The notes beneath the pieces are model-generated. The model made no database searches and had not been told where the DNA came from. It saw only the letters and a program-made list of their open reading frames with translations. Shown piece after piece: positions 23,209-33,290 of a DNA stretch of 64,000 nt. Position numbers and translations under genes: made by a program. Each line of letters starts with the position of its first letter. The stretch's first letter is position 1. The stretch is from positions 1,054,001-1,118,000 of the forward strand of contig JAHLKI010000002.1 of NCBI GenBank assembly GCA_025602905.1, written 5' to 3'. This DNA is from Phlyctochytrium arcticum. Its lineage: Eukaryota; Chytridiomycota; Chytridiomycetes; Chytridiales; Chytridiaceae.

Positions 23209-24363
23209 CTAAAAATCTAATACGTTTTTTGCACCCGCCCCACACCCCTTCTTGACTTCTCCCCGTCCCTTCTCTTCTTCTTCTGGTGGAAGCGCAACCC
23301 GCTCAATCTCAAACCGTTTTCGGCGGACTCTAAATCCCATTCCGCCCAGTTCGCCCGCGGTTGTAATGGGCAAACATCCCACTGTTGTGGATTTGACGAT
23401 ATCAATGAGACCGCTGTACTCGCCGTCGTAGGGGCTGGGGTGGGATGCAAAGGAGGTTAGGGTGATGACTGTATCTGCCGCGTGGTATAGTGGGGTGAGG
23501 GGAATCGGGAACGGGGTTGGAAGGGAGATGAGACAGACGGCGGTTGATTGTCTGAGCAGGTTACGGAGGTGGTATAAAAATCGGAATAGAGCGTGGGATT
23601 GTTGGGCACCGGATGTGACGGGCCATAATGGTGATAGGAGTGATTGGATATAGATCCGCAACAGTGCGGGCGGTGACGGGCTACTCGGTGTGATTCTGAA
23701 CCCGCCTTGGTCGATCAATGTTTCGATATGAGTATAAAGCCGATCAAGGAGAGTTTCGTAGTTATTGGAGTCCTCCATCTCGGATATCCATTGCCCGATA
23801 TCCACTAACGCCATTTTGGTGCGCTTGAGTTGGACGATATCCATTTTTTTTGTGAGGTCGAAAGTTGCACAGTAGGGAGTTGTGGTGGTGGAATTTGGGG
23901 TAGAAGAGCGATCCGCGGTCAAATGTGGGAGGTTTTGGTATCTCCATGCAATCCGCATTTTATCCCCGTCAACGTCTCGTAACCCAATTGGTGGTCGATC
24001 AGACACTGGTCCTGAATCCTTTTCCTTATCCGCCCCGTCGTCATCCACCATAGAACTCATCCGTTTCGTCTCCCCCATTAATCCAGCCATAAAGGCCTCT
24101 CCCTCCCCTTCAGCAGAAATAAAATTGATGGCATGGCCGCTGACCACTCCCTGAGCGATATAATACGATGCGACCAGTTTGGCATACTCTGTGTACTGAT
24201 CGGATTGGAGAAGGGTTAAGCTGCCGGTTTGGAGGCCGCCGCGGAGGAGAGTGTCGAGGGATGGGATCCCGGTTGAGGTTTGTTGGGTGCTGGTGTGAGG
24301 TGAAATGCGGGTGCCGGGGAGAATGGGGATGGATGACGGGGTTCGGCGCTTGAACGAGGACAT
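23209..24363 (-). CDS. ELP4: Elongator complex protein 4
   Basis: A single exon of 384 codons. The N-terminus has the ELP4/PAXNEB signature: SFKRRTPSSIPILPGTRISP, then TSTGIPSLDTLLRGGLQTGS, then YIAQGVVSGHAINFIS. The fold is RecA-like without a proper Walker A site, as in other Elp4 proteins. Elp4 forms a hexameric ring with Elp5 and Elp6 that binds tRNA and joins Elp1-3 to add carboxymethyl-type groups to wobble uridine 34. Middle blocks (DIGQWISEMED, RIYIQSLLSPLWP, ALFRFLYHLRNLLR, TAVCLISLP) continue the family alignment. The C-terminus is Glu/Lys/Gly-rich and ends NVLDF. It is convergent with PDCD7 and divergent from HDA1. Confidence 0.92.
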   Translation of the reverse strand: MSSFKRRTPSSIPILPGTRISPHTSTQQTSTGIPSLDTLLRGGLQTGSLTLLQSDQYTEYAKLVASYYIAQGVVSGHAINFISAEGEGEAFMAGLMGETKRMSSMVDDDGADKEKDSGPVSDRPPIGLRDVDGDKMRIAWRYQNLPHLTADRSSTPNSTTTTPYCATFDLTKKMDIVQLKRTKMALVDIGQWISEMEDSNNYETLLDRLYTHIETLIDQGGFRITPSSPSPPALLRIYIQSLLSPLWPVTSGAQQSHALFRFLYHLRNLLRQSTAVCLISLPTPFPIPLTPLYHAADTVITLTSFASHPSPYDGEYSGLIDIVKSTTVGCLPITTAGELGGMGFRVRRKRFEIERVALPPEEEEKGRGEVKKGCGAGAKNVLDF

Positions 24364-24427
24364 GGTGCTGCCGATAGACTGCCCTGAAAGGACTGTCTGA
24401 TCTCCTGATCCTGAGAGTTCTATGTGT

Positions 24428-24486
24428 GTCTGAGGTCGAATTCATTTTGCCTTGGGATTTTTGAGAGTCTGAGGTCGAATTCATTT
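24428..24486 (+). repeat. 20-bp direct repeat in the ELP4/HDA1 upstream region
   Basis: GTCTGAGGTCGAATTCATTT occurs at 24428-24447 and again at 24467-24486, a 39-bp period. It lies 65-125 bp upstream of the ELP4 start in a divergent promoter. It could be a duplicated regulatory site or a simple tandem duplication. Confidence 0.8.
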
Positions 24487-24851
24487 ACCCTCGTTCAGGG
24501 TTAAATTGCTGACATGTCAAAATGCAAAGCGCCCTTAGCGGCGAACGCAAGATGATGAGAGTAAAACCCAGAAAACCCTGGGCAAAAAACTTGGACGAAC
24601 GTTCTTATTTGTGCTCTAAGAAGTCGATATCACAAGCGTTCGCAAAAGGACGATACCTCCTACCGGACCTTTGGAAGATCTTGTCCTACTAGAGGCGGAA
24701 CGGCGACCAACAATCCTTTCACTACATCCACGCGCCGCCACGCTCCACTGGAATACCTATACTGCCCTGGAATATGGAAACTCTGGTTGAGACTTGTTAA
24801 AGTACTCATAAAGAAGGTCGAGGCAGCTCCGTAGCCAAGTAGGGAGGGACC

Positions 24852-27800
24852 ATGGACGAATTCCTCCGTTACGGGGGGCAAGGATGGAGGTCGCAGATCC
24901 CCGGAGGCCCGTCTTCCTCTCCCTTCCGAGGTTCTCAGGAAGAGTCTGCAGCCCGTCCAATCCCAACAAGCGCACCGCCATCCCCCGCCTACGGCCTGCC
25001 CCTTCAATTTTCACCATCACAAGAGACTCAGACCCCAAGGTCGTCGACTGGGAACACGCGATCGCCATTGACATTTGGGACCCAACGGATGACGATACCT
25101 TTACTGCCGTTGTCTCCCATGCCCCGGGAAGAGAACATCAGTGACGATGATGAGGAGTGGAGTTTGCCAATTTTGGATATGGACTTTGGGGGTTTAACGG
25201 CAAATTACGAACAAAGTGCTACTTCATCAAATTCCGTCGCTGCAAAAGTAGCCACAGAAGCTTCGAAACGGCCGGTCTCTACGCTGGAAAGGGCTATGCA
25301 CATGGATGTAGATGTGGAGGGAGATGACGTTGAAGTTGATATTGAAACCGTTTCGGAGTCGAGGTTTGGCGAAGGTTCTGCCATTTTGAACCAAGCGACC
25401 AAGGTTGTGAACGCTGAAGAATATAAAGCATCATCAAGCGCGGTTATTGGTGGAACACCGGATCGTGCTCGCGCTACAGCTTCGTCCAGTCAATCACAAC
25501 AAAAATCCGCTGTAGCGAGAACGTCTGCCACACCAGATGTTTTCGAAACCCCGAATCGATACACTCAGCAGCGTACTGGTGTCTTTTACGAAAAGCGTTT
25601 ACTGGACCATAGGATGGAGCACGAAGATTCTGAAGTCACCTATTGCGAAGTTCCTGGACGACTGACCGCAGCGGTCCAGGAGCTCAAACGTCGTGGTTTG
25701 TGGGAGCGACTCATGAGAATACGGGCGCAGCCCGCACATATGAAAGACTTGATTCTCGCTCATAGTGAAGAACACGTCAGGGAGATTGAAAGTACAAGGA
25801 GTAGGTTTCCCTTTGCTTCCCGTGTAAGCGGGTCTGCCCTTTTGACCACGAATTTTTAGGCATGTCGGAAGAGGAATTGCAGCGTATGTCGACGAGACGA
25901 TACACTGATGTGTATTTTGCCGAGGCGACGGCTGACTGCGCCGCTCTCAGCTCTGCTGGAGCTAGAGCAGCAGCCGAAAGCGTCTGGCAAGGAGTTTGCC
26001 AGAACTCTATCGCATTGATCCGGTAGGTTGGACGTTTTTGCATCAGAGGGTTCTAGATTATTGAGAATTTTTTCAACTTATCAGACCCCCGGGACATCAT
26101 GCGGAAGCAACGGAAGCGATGGGCTTTTGTATCTACAACAATGTTGCCATCGCAGCAAAAGTCCTGCAGCAGCGTCATGGAGCGAAGCGCATCTTGATTT
26201 TGGATTGGGACGTGCATCATGGTTGGTTCTTCAGGAGCAGTATGACGTATAGCGTTGGAAATCTGATGCAGTCTCTCAGGAAATGGTACTCAACGCATGT
26301 TCTACCGTGACCCCAACGTTTTGTTTATTAGTATACACCGGTACGAGAACGCCAAATTCTTTCCCGGTCAACCGAATGCCGGCGCGGATTACACCGGCGG
26401 TAAGGAAGCACCCGGTAGGAATGTCAATATTCCTTGGTCTTGTGACGGAATAGACGACGCCGACTATCTCTATGCCTTCCAACATATCGTTATGCCAATC
26501 GCCCGCGAATTTTCTCCTGAAATCGTATTGATCTCGGCGGGATTTGATGCGGCGAAAGGAGATCCGTTAGGAATGTGTCAAGTTAGTCCTGCAGGATTTG
26601 CTCAGATGACGCATATGTTGAAGAGTGTAGCAGGGGGAAAGTTGGTGGTGTGCCTTGAAGGAGGATACAATCTCGAGGCCACTGCGGTTTCCATTGCCGC
26701 CGTCACTGAGGTTCTTTTGGGCAAAGCGCCGGGCCCTGTCGATGTGTCATGCGGTCCTAGCACCGCATGCCTGGAAGTCACTGATATGGTCCTGCGATAC
26801 CAAAGACCCTTTTGGAAAAACTTGGGACGCGTTTACTTGGGCTCAGAAATCAACGCAACATCGCTAGACTCCCGATCAACGCCCATGGCCGACATTCTCT
26901 CTGTTTATCGCTCCACCCTTTTGACGACTGAGCATAGCCTTTCCAGGATTTTCATCCAAGATGAAAGCATCCACGAGCGCTTTTTTGGCAGCATTCATGT
27001 TTCTAAGGATCTTATTACCCGTACTGGATGTGTTTATATGTTTGTTCATCCCACTTGGGACGACGTTCGTTCTCGGATGCTACCAGCAAGCAATCTTTTG
27101 GATCTACAAAACACGTCCGTGCATGATGTATCTAGTCGCTACATAAGCGACATTATCAGAAGCGGTCATGCTGTGATGGATATTGAACTTGATTCGAGCC
27201 GCATCCCGAAAAAGGATGTTGCGCATGTGGCCCGTGAGGTTGTCAAGTACGCATGGGATACACTATGCGAGAAGAAACTGGTGGCCGAACATGTTGTTGT
27301 CATCGGCGTCGACATTGGTGCCAAAGCTCTTACCAATCTTTTATCGGTACGGCCTCGACTACGTCAATTGTGCGCAGGGGCAGCAATGATGTTGGTGCAA
27401 ACACCCACGACGCGTTTTGACGATGCTTGCGTGTTCGCCCCCATCGCAGACTGGTACTCTACACATTCGCGGGTGTATGCATGGTGCACCAACATTCCAA
27501 AGGATAAACACATTAAGAACGCGTCAAGACTGGGTGCGTGTTTCTCGGCGGGACCGCCGCCTTCTTGGGGCGGATCGGTGAGCACGTTGATGGAGGAGCT
27601 AAGGGACTATATCTTTCTGTACACGGAGAGTGCCTTACGGGATGCCGCGCGATCTCAGACGCAGCAGGACGAGCGTTTTGGCGCACTTGAAGAGGACGAG
27701 GGTGGATTCGTGGACGGTGAGATGCAAGCCCAGGCTCAACAAGCCAGTCGCGAGGCACGGGCGGCAGCCAGGCGAAAAATGTTTGAATATGGTTCTCTAT

Positions 27801-28885
27801 CAGCGGATAGAACGTTCGCTACGAGAAGCAGAGAAAGCCCCATCCGGAAACGGGGTACCGCAACAAGGGGACGACGCCAGACACCTACTGCACCACGTAA
27901 CAAAAATCCGTTCCAGCCGCAATCCTCACAGTCGAAACGGCGGAAAGTTTCTGAAATTCAATACGTTGACTCTCTTTCAGAGCTTTCCGATCACACCTCG
28001 GAAAGTTCGTCAGACGTGCCACTCATCCCTTCACCGAGGAAGAATGTCACTCCTAACCACCAACCAGAAACGTTGGCCACGATCATGCGGGACCGACTGG
28101 CCAATGCTGCAAAACTCGAAGACACTTTCCGCAAGCACAAAGAACCAGTGTTCTCATCAGCGCGGTATTTCCGCGGTGACGCGCCGGGATCATCGAGCAA
28201 GAAGAAGCCTACCAAACGGTCTGCCAGTACATCTGGGCGCAGAAAGCCAGGCAATAGTGTAGTTGAGATAGAGATCCCAATTACGACTGCCTCCAAAATT
28301 GATTCATTCCCCGATCACCTACGCAAGTTGACGGTCCGACACAAAAGTGACATTGTTCCCACCACAGGTGATGGGAGAACACATGACAAAAGTCAACATT
28401 CCCTTTATCGAACGTCAAGTGCACCTCCTCCTCGGAGACTGCTCAGTTCGTCTCGTCCCCATGAGACCACTACAAGACCATCACTCAAACAGCCAGCCAC
28501 CAGCTTTCCTGCAACCGACAGCGATGATGCCTTCGAAGAGATTTCTTCAGGCAGCACCAGCCCAGACCACGTACAATCCGAAAACCCTCTTTTCTCATAT
28601 CGCCTGGAACGACCTATTCCCACCCCCAAGAATTCCTCCCAACACAAAACGAAAGATGACGTGATGCAGTCGACCCGCCACCCAAGTGGAAATACGCTAC
28701 CCCCCTCCCCGCAAATGATAGAGTCTCGTTCATCATCCAGCGACGATCAATCGTTCCCACCGCACTCCAAAGTCAGACGTCCAATCTCGGCACTCGCTTT
28801 TAAAGATACTGGCAGTCCGTTTGTGGTCGATGATAGATCAACTCAACCCAGAATGCCCAATGAAAGTTTGCGGAGGGATTTTTGA
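24852..28885 (+). CDS. HDA1: Class II histone deacetylase, Hda1 type, with Arb2 domain
   Basis: Exons 24852-25800, 25860-26022, 26085-26221 and 26280-28885 join to about 1,284 aa. The start has a strong context (ACCATGG). After a disordered N-terminus (about 1-235) comes the deacetylase domain: [61 protein letters not shown] and LEGGYN, with the catalytic His pair and zinc ligands in place. It is followed by an Arb2-like domain (about 620-870; [17 protein letters not shown]), as in yeast Hda1. Hda1 removes acetyl groups from H3/H2B and represses transcription, with Hda2/Hda3-type partners in yeast. The last 400 residues are disordered, Ser/Pro/Arg-rich, and much longer than in yeast. An AATAAA at 29094-29099 may be its poly(A) signal. 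Confidence 0.95.
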
Positions 28886-29093
28886 TTATATATTTCTTAC
28901 ATGGGCTCGCTTGGCCAAAAGCAAAGACTTGCTTGGCTCTCAAATATATGCATATTTGCACGGCTGCGCGATTTCCCAAGGACTCTACTCCCTCTGCATT
29001 GAATTTTGTTGGTTTTCATTGTAAAATTTACATGATCAAAGTGCGGGAATGCCGCCTAGCCTTCCAGTATGTAGATAAATTTGTTCCCCCATG

Positions 29094-29099
29094 AATAAA
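29094..29099 (+). terminator. AATAAA polyadenylation hexamer after HDA1
   Basis: The hexamer lies about 210 bp downstream of the HDA1 stop and before the next gene on the same strand. Placement fits a poly(A) signal; fungi use variable signals, so this is tentative. Confidence 0.4.
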
Positions 29100-29270
29100 A
29101 TATTGAACATCTAGACAAGCAAACGCTTTCAAGCTATTCTTTCAGCCTTTGCTCCTCTTTTTCTTTCTGAAATGTTTCAAGATTATGTCAGAACCTGTCA
29201 AGAAGGCCCCTTGTTGCCTCAAGAAAGTCTATCCGAACGACTTGTCCTCCAAGAAAAAAATTAACGCGCG

Positions 29271-30852
29271 ATGGAAAACGCACAAGCTCCAATCGTATCA
29301 GCAGAGAAAGTGAACGACTTTCTCGAGAATCATGCAAATTATTTCTTGGTCCAAGAACACGCTGCGCGCCGGCATCACTATGATATACGCCTACGAGTAA
29401 AGTATCGCGGGGAGAGCGGATGTGGGGCGCAAGACAAAGGGGAATATGGTAGCGGTCCCGAAGCTGACATCAAGCTTGAATCAGACAGGGTTGGAATCGA
29501 GCGGCTTGACGGGGGATTGGAGACGAAAATGATGAAGCAAGAGCGCGAGGATGTCCTACGCAGCTGGGCGGTACCTAAAGGAATCAGCTCCAACCCGGGC
29601 GTTAAGCGTCTTGCGCAGGAAACCACCGATCATGGACTTTCGGTACGTTTGGATATTCTGATGCCGTACACAATATTGATGTGATGTCTGTGGGTTTGAT
29701 GTGTAGTACGCGCGGTATGAAGGTGCAATTCCTCGCGGTAGTTACGGGGCGGGAACTACGATGGCGTGGGACATGGGAACGTACACTGTTCCCATCAAGA
29801 AACTCAAACGAGGAAAGAGAGGCGTTCATCTTGACGATGATGAGGACGAGTCTGAGACAGAAAGTAGCCAAGGGTCTAATGCCCAAGTTAAATTTGGTGA
29901 GCGAGAGCAAAAGAGATTGATGGCAGGGCTTGACAAGGTGCGGTAATTTTGAGTACACCGCCAAAGCGCTGTTTCATTTCAGCACTGATGCAAACATCAT
30001 AAGGGCCATGTAACGATTATCTTTCACGGTCAAAAGCTAAATGGAGAGTATGCATTCTTTCGACTGCCCAACACCAAGATTGAACCAACCGGTCCTCGGT
30101 CAGCGCGACATCGAAGTCGGTCCGCGCGTGCGTCCACAGAGCGTAGCACACCGGGACGATCTGTGACGCCAGGAACAAACAGAGAGAGCGTTGGGCTAGA
30201 CTCGGATAATGATGATGAGATTGGGCGAGGGGCTGGAACATGGCTCCTCATCAAAAAGAGGGAAGCTGGCGAAGATGCGCGGACCACGTCGAAACGCAAA
30301 GCGCAGTCTGCCCCGTCGGATGCACCACCAGAAGTGATTGTCACGCACCCCTTGTCAGTATTGACTGGGTTGAGCATCCAAGCTACGGGGATCGCGTCTG
30401 GAGCCGACGTAGATGCACAAGGTCATTGGGTTAAGCTTGAGAAAAACGACAGACCCATCAAAGGGGCCAGGGGTATGAGTATGAAAATTGAGAGTAACCC
30501 AAGAACGGCGTTAATTCCAGGGGTATTGCCGAGTGCAGAATCGTTGACTGAAGATAGCGATGGGGAAACGACAGAGGAAGATGTAAGGGTTGTAAAGAGG
30601 GAGCAAGTAGCAGTACAGAGGGCACCAAAGAAGAGACAGCTCATAAAGTCAGAATCAAGCTTGGAACATGTTCCCTCGGAACCGTCCCGAAAGCGGTACA
30701 AGCCGGACCCGGACGCCGTCTCATCCGCTGGCGTCCAGACAAATCTACCGGACGCGGATTCCATTCCAATATCTAGTGCACCTGTCCTTCCCACCTTGCC
30801 AAACGCGTCGGACACAGATTACGATTCGGATGCAACAGAAATCATAGAGTAG
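29271..30852 (+). CDS. LigD-type 3'-phosphoesterase domain protein
   Basis: Exons 29271-29642, 29707-29937 and 30004-30852 join to about 483 aa. The sequence follows the bacterial LigD phosphoesterase (PE) module: YFLVQEHAARRHHYDIRLRV, then LRSWAVPKGISSNPGVKRLA, TTDHGLSYARYEGAIPRGSYG, GTYTV, HVTIIFHGQKLNGEYAFFRL and WLLIKKRE. The His, Asp, Arg and Tyr positions that bind metal and phosphate in that family are present. In bacteria the PE trims 3'-phosphate or ribonucleotide ends before end joining. Here there is no ligase or polymerase module, so this is a stand-alone PE with an acidic insert near residues 45-90, another insert before WLLIKK, and a disordered Glu/Ser/Arg tail of about 200 residues. 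A nuclear DNA-repair role is inferred. It is convergent with RSPH14, 79 bp between stops. Confidence 0.85.
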
Positions 30853-30931
30853 AAGGCATTATATAGGCAGTGGTTCATTGGGCTCTATTTAGTAACATAT
30901 GTGAATGGGTGGTGGAGGTCAGATCAGATTA

Positions 30932-32381
30932 TTACGGCCTCCAGGAAATGACTTCAACTGCCCGCTTGGCCGCTTGGGCCAGTTGTGCATTCGAGGATTC
31001 GTAAAGCACTTGAAGCTATTTGAAAAAATAAACCGCGATTTAGCATCCGCATTCCTCGACCGGCATCGCGTGAGAAAATGCGCACCTGTTTGATACAGCT
31101 GTGCAGCTGAAATCTTCCCCGGTAATCCTCTGCGCAATTGGTTATAACCTTCACTGAATTTAGCACGACTAATTCATTCTTGTCCTTGATCAAATCCATC
31201 AAAACCGGCAGCGCGTTTTCCCGGACTACCATGCGTTTGGCTTCTACATCGATTGTGATTGCCATGAGAGCGCCAGCGGCGGCCGCTCGGACAGATGCAT
31301 GCTTGTGGTGAAGTAAGTCAATGAGAACAGAGACTGTCCCGGAGCTGACTGCCAAACGCTTTCCTTCTGCGAAATGGCTGCGCATTGGTGAGAATGTATT
31401 AGAAAGGGGGCCGAGGGAAATACAGGGATTATGCCATTTATACCTCAATACCATAACACACTCGGCGCCCCGTTTTGCTATATCCGTAACACTTCCCACT
31501 CCCAGCAACTTTGTAAGAGCCGCCATAGCACCACCCTCTACAGCATCCCGGGGCATGAAGGGCGGCCGGCCTAATCGAATACAGTTGTAACATGTGTCCA
31601 GAATGTGCCGCTGAACGTCTAGAGATTCAAAGGGGAGATGGTCGACAAGAGGCTGAAAGAGTTGCGAATGGAGAAGTGAAGTCACACCGCTGGAGTGCGT
31701 CGTAACGAGTGAAAATATGTGGTGGACGTGTCGGCGGACGAGTGCATCTTTGTCGTCAAACTAAAGTTCACCGCACATTTAGAGATCCAAGTTCGCTAAA
31801 TGAAAACAATGAAAGAGGGAAAACTATACCAACTTACTCAGCGGAACAAGAGTCCCACAATCCACAATCGCTTGCCGACCAATGGCATGGCCAGCGACCA
31901 CGCGCAGTCCTTCTGTAGACTGTTGCCTGACCGTCACGTCTTCATGATCCACCATATTTCCCAGCTTGACAACCAAATCGTGCGAAAGAGCTTGGGCAAT
32001 GTTGGTCGGAGTATGAAGGAGATCGGCCAGAAGGATTAGTGTATGCTGTAATTCGGGGAGAGTGCAGAGCGATGGATCAAGGTTCGAGATCTGCCATTGA
32101 TAAACATTGTGAGAGGAGAGTTCTAGCATTACTGGCCTGAAATTTTCACCTACCAGCTTTGGAACCGCTCTCCGTCCATATGCCAGCTGAGCTTTAGTCG
32201 GATCCATGGCCTCAGGCTTTGCCATCGCACGAGCACTTGCAACTACATCTGGCGTGACCTGCTCGCCTGCAGCCGGCCCACGGGTAAAGCGATTGGGGTC
32301 AAAACCAGCGCTGGGCGCAATATCTAGAGACGAGCCACCATCGGGAAATATGGTAGGTGGAAGAGCGGCTACTGAAGTCAT
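30932..32381 (-). CDS. Radial spoke head protein 14 (RTDR1-like armadillo protein)
   Basis: Exons 32381-32154, 32090-31830, 31760-31444, 31377-31086 and 31015-30932 join to about 393 aa; the human protein has about 350. DPTKAQLAYGRRAVPKL near residue 60 matches the family's DPTKAAIAYGCRAL motif. Armadillo-type repeats follow (HTLILLADLLHTPTNIAQAL, VRQQSTEGLRVVAGHAIGR, ASVRAAAAGALMAITIDVEA). The C-terminus, AQLAQAAKRAVEVISW, also matches. RSPH14 is part of the axonemal radial spoke that controls dynein-driven bending, so this gene implies a motile flagellum. A consensus GTAAGT donor eight bases before the end of exon 2 would shift the frame; the weaker GTATAG at 31829 is the one that keeps the protein intact. 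The N-terminal 55 residues are lineage-specific. Confidence 0.88.
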
Positions 32382-33290
32382 TGTGCCGATACTGGAGAGT
32401 GAATATTCCTATAGAGCGCGTCAGACTTTTTACGCCTTCCATACTGCGAATTAAAAGATCGCACCCTTCTCTTTTTTTTCCAAGTGCTCAAAGAAATCAG
32501 AGAGCCTTTACATTTCTATCAGGATTTGACATTTCAGAAATCGGGTCGGTGTTTTGATTATGTCAGCAAGAATATCGAATGTTCGATATTTGGAACAAGC
32601 CCTTTGGCGGCATTCGCTAACATGGCATCTGGTACGGTAAGCACATTTTTTTTGAAAAGCTAGATGAAGATTTGCATTAAAACGAGGTCGAGACTTTGGC
32701 CTACTTTCATGTCTATTTGATTGACCTCGAGGAACAAAGTTGTGCATGCCTCGACGGCATGCATCTAGAGTGAGGCAAACTGAACTGTTATTTCTGACTG
32801 ACAGTAGACGGTTCAATATGAGGAGTTGAATTTTTTTGATTGCGAGATACGACAAAATTCCGGGGGGATGTTTTTAACCCATCCAAAGGCCTCATCAGGT
32901 CGGGCCCAAGTCCCCTTCCAATTCATGTCCTTACCATATGGCTTGATGCATGTACTGTACAGGCTGCAAAGGATTTGCTGGTCCTGTCGCATTGAAACTT
33001 CTCCAACTGCTGGTCCACTGGTCCAAACGCTAGCGGCCGTTTCAAACGGCAAAGAGCGTATAGGCAATGCGCAGCAGTGCCGCATCAAATGGCCAAATTG
33101 TCGGAGCCTGGTTAGGGTTATATCTGACCGTCACCGCCGCGGTGGACCTGGCAATCGGAACGGCCGAGGTCTTTCCTGGCAGCGATTTGCAAGAGGGATT
33201 CAACACGGCGTTAGTAGAAACTTTGAGAGACAGGAGCCGTACCAAGTAGCGACAGAGTGGCTTTGAGACCTGGGTGGAATCGAAACGCAT
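32382..33290. other. Divergent intergenic region
   Basis: About 900 bp between RSPH14 (-) and the membrane orphan (+), expected to hold both promoters. Open frames of 60-146 codons occur near 32826-33266 and 33067-33249, but they overlap on both strands and show no domain or splice support. I see nothing else. Confidence 0.45.

Noticed and set aside
31444..31760. Apparent frame break in exon 3 of RSPH14
   Set aside because: Recounting the bases showed a continuous phase-0 frame; the break was a reading slip of mine, not in the sequence.
33067..33249. 61-codon frame just upstream of the membrane orphan, with a hydrophobic stretch
   Set aside because: It ends before the orphan starts, cannot be spliced to it in phase with a good donor, and has no recognisable feature.
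32826..33266. 146-codon frame with a stretch (PFQFMSLPYGLMHVLYRLQR) faintly like a reverse-transcriptase MPFGL motif
   Set aside because: No catalytic YxDD, no other RT, RNase H or integrase motif nearby, no terminal repeats, and an equally long frame exists on the other strand.
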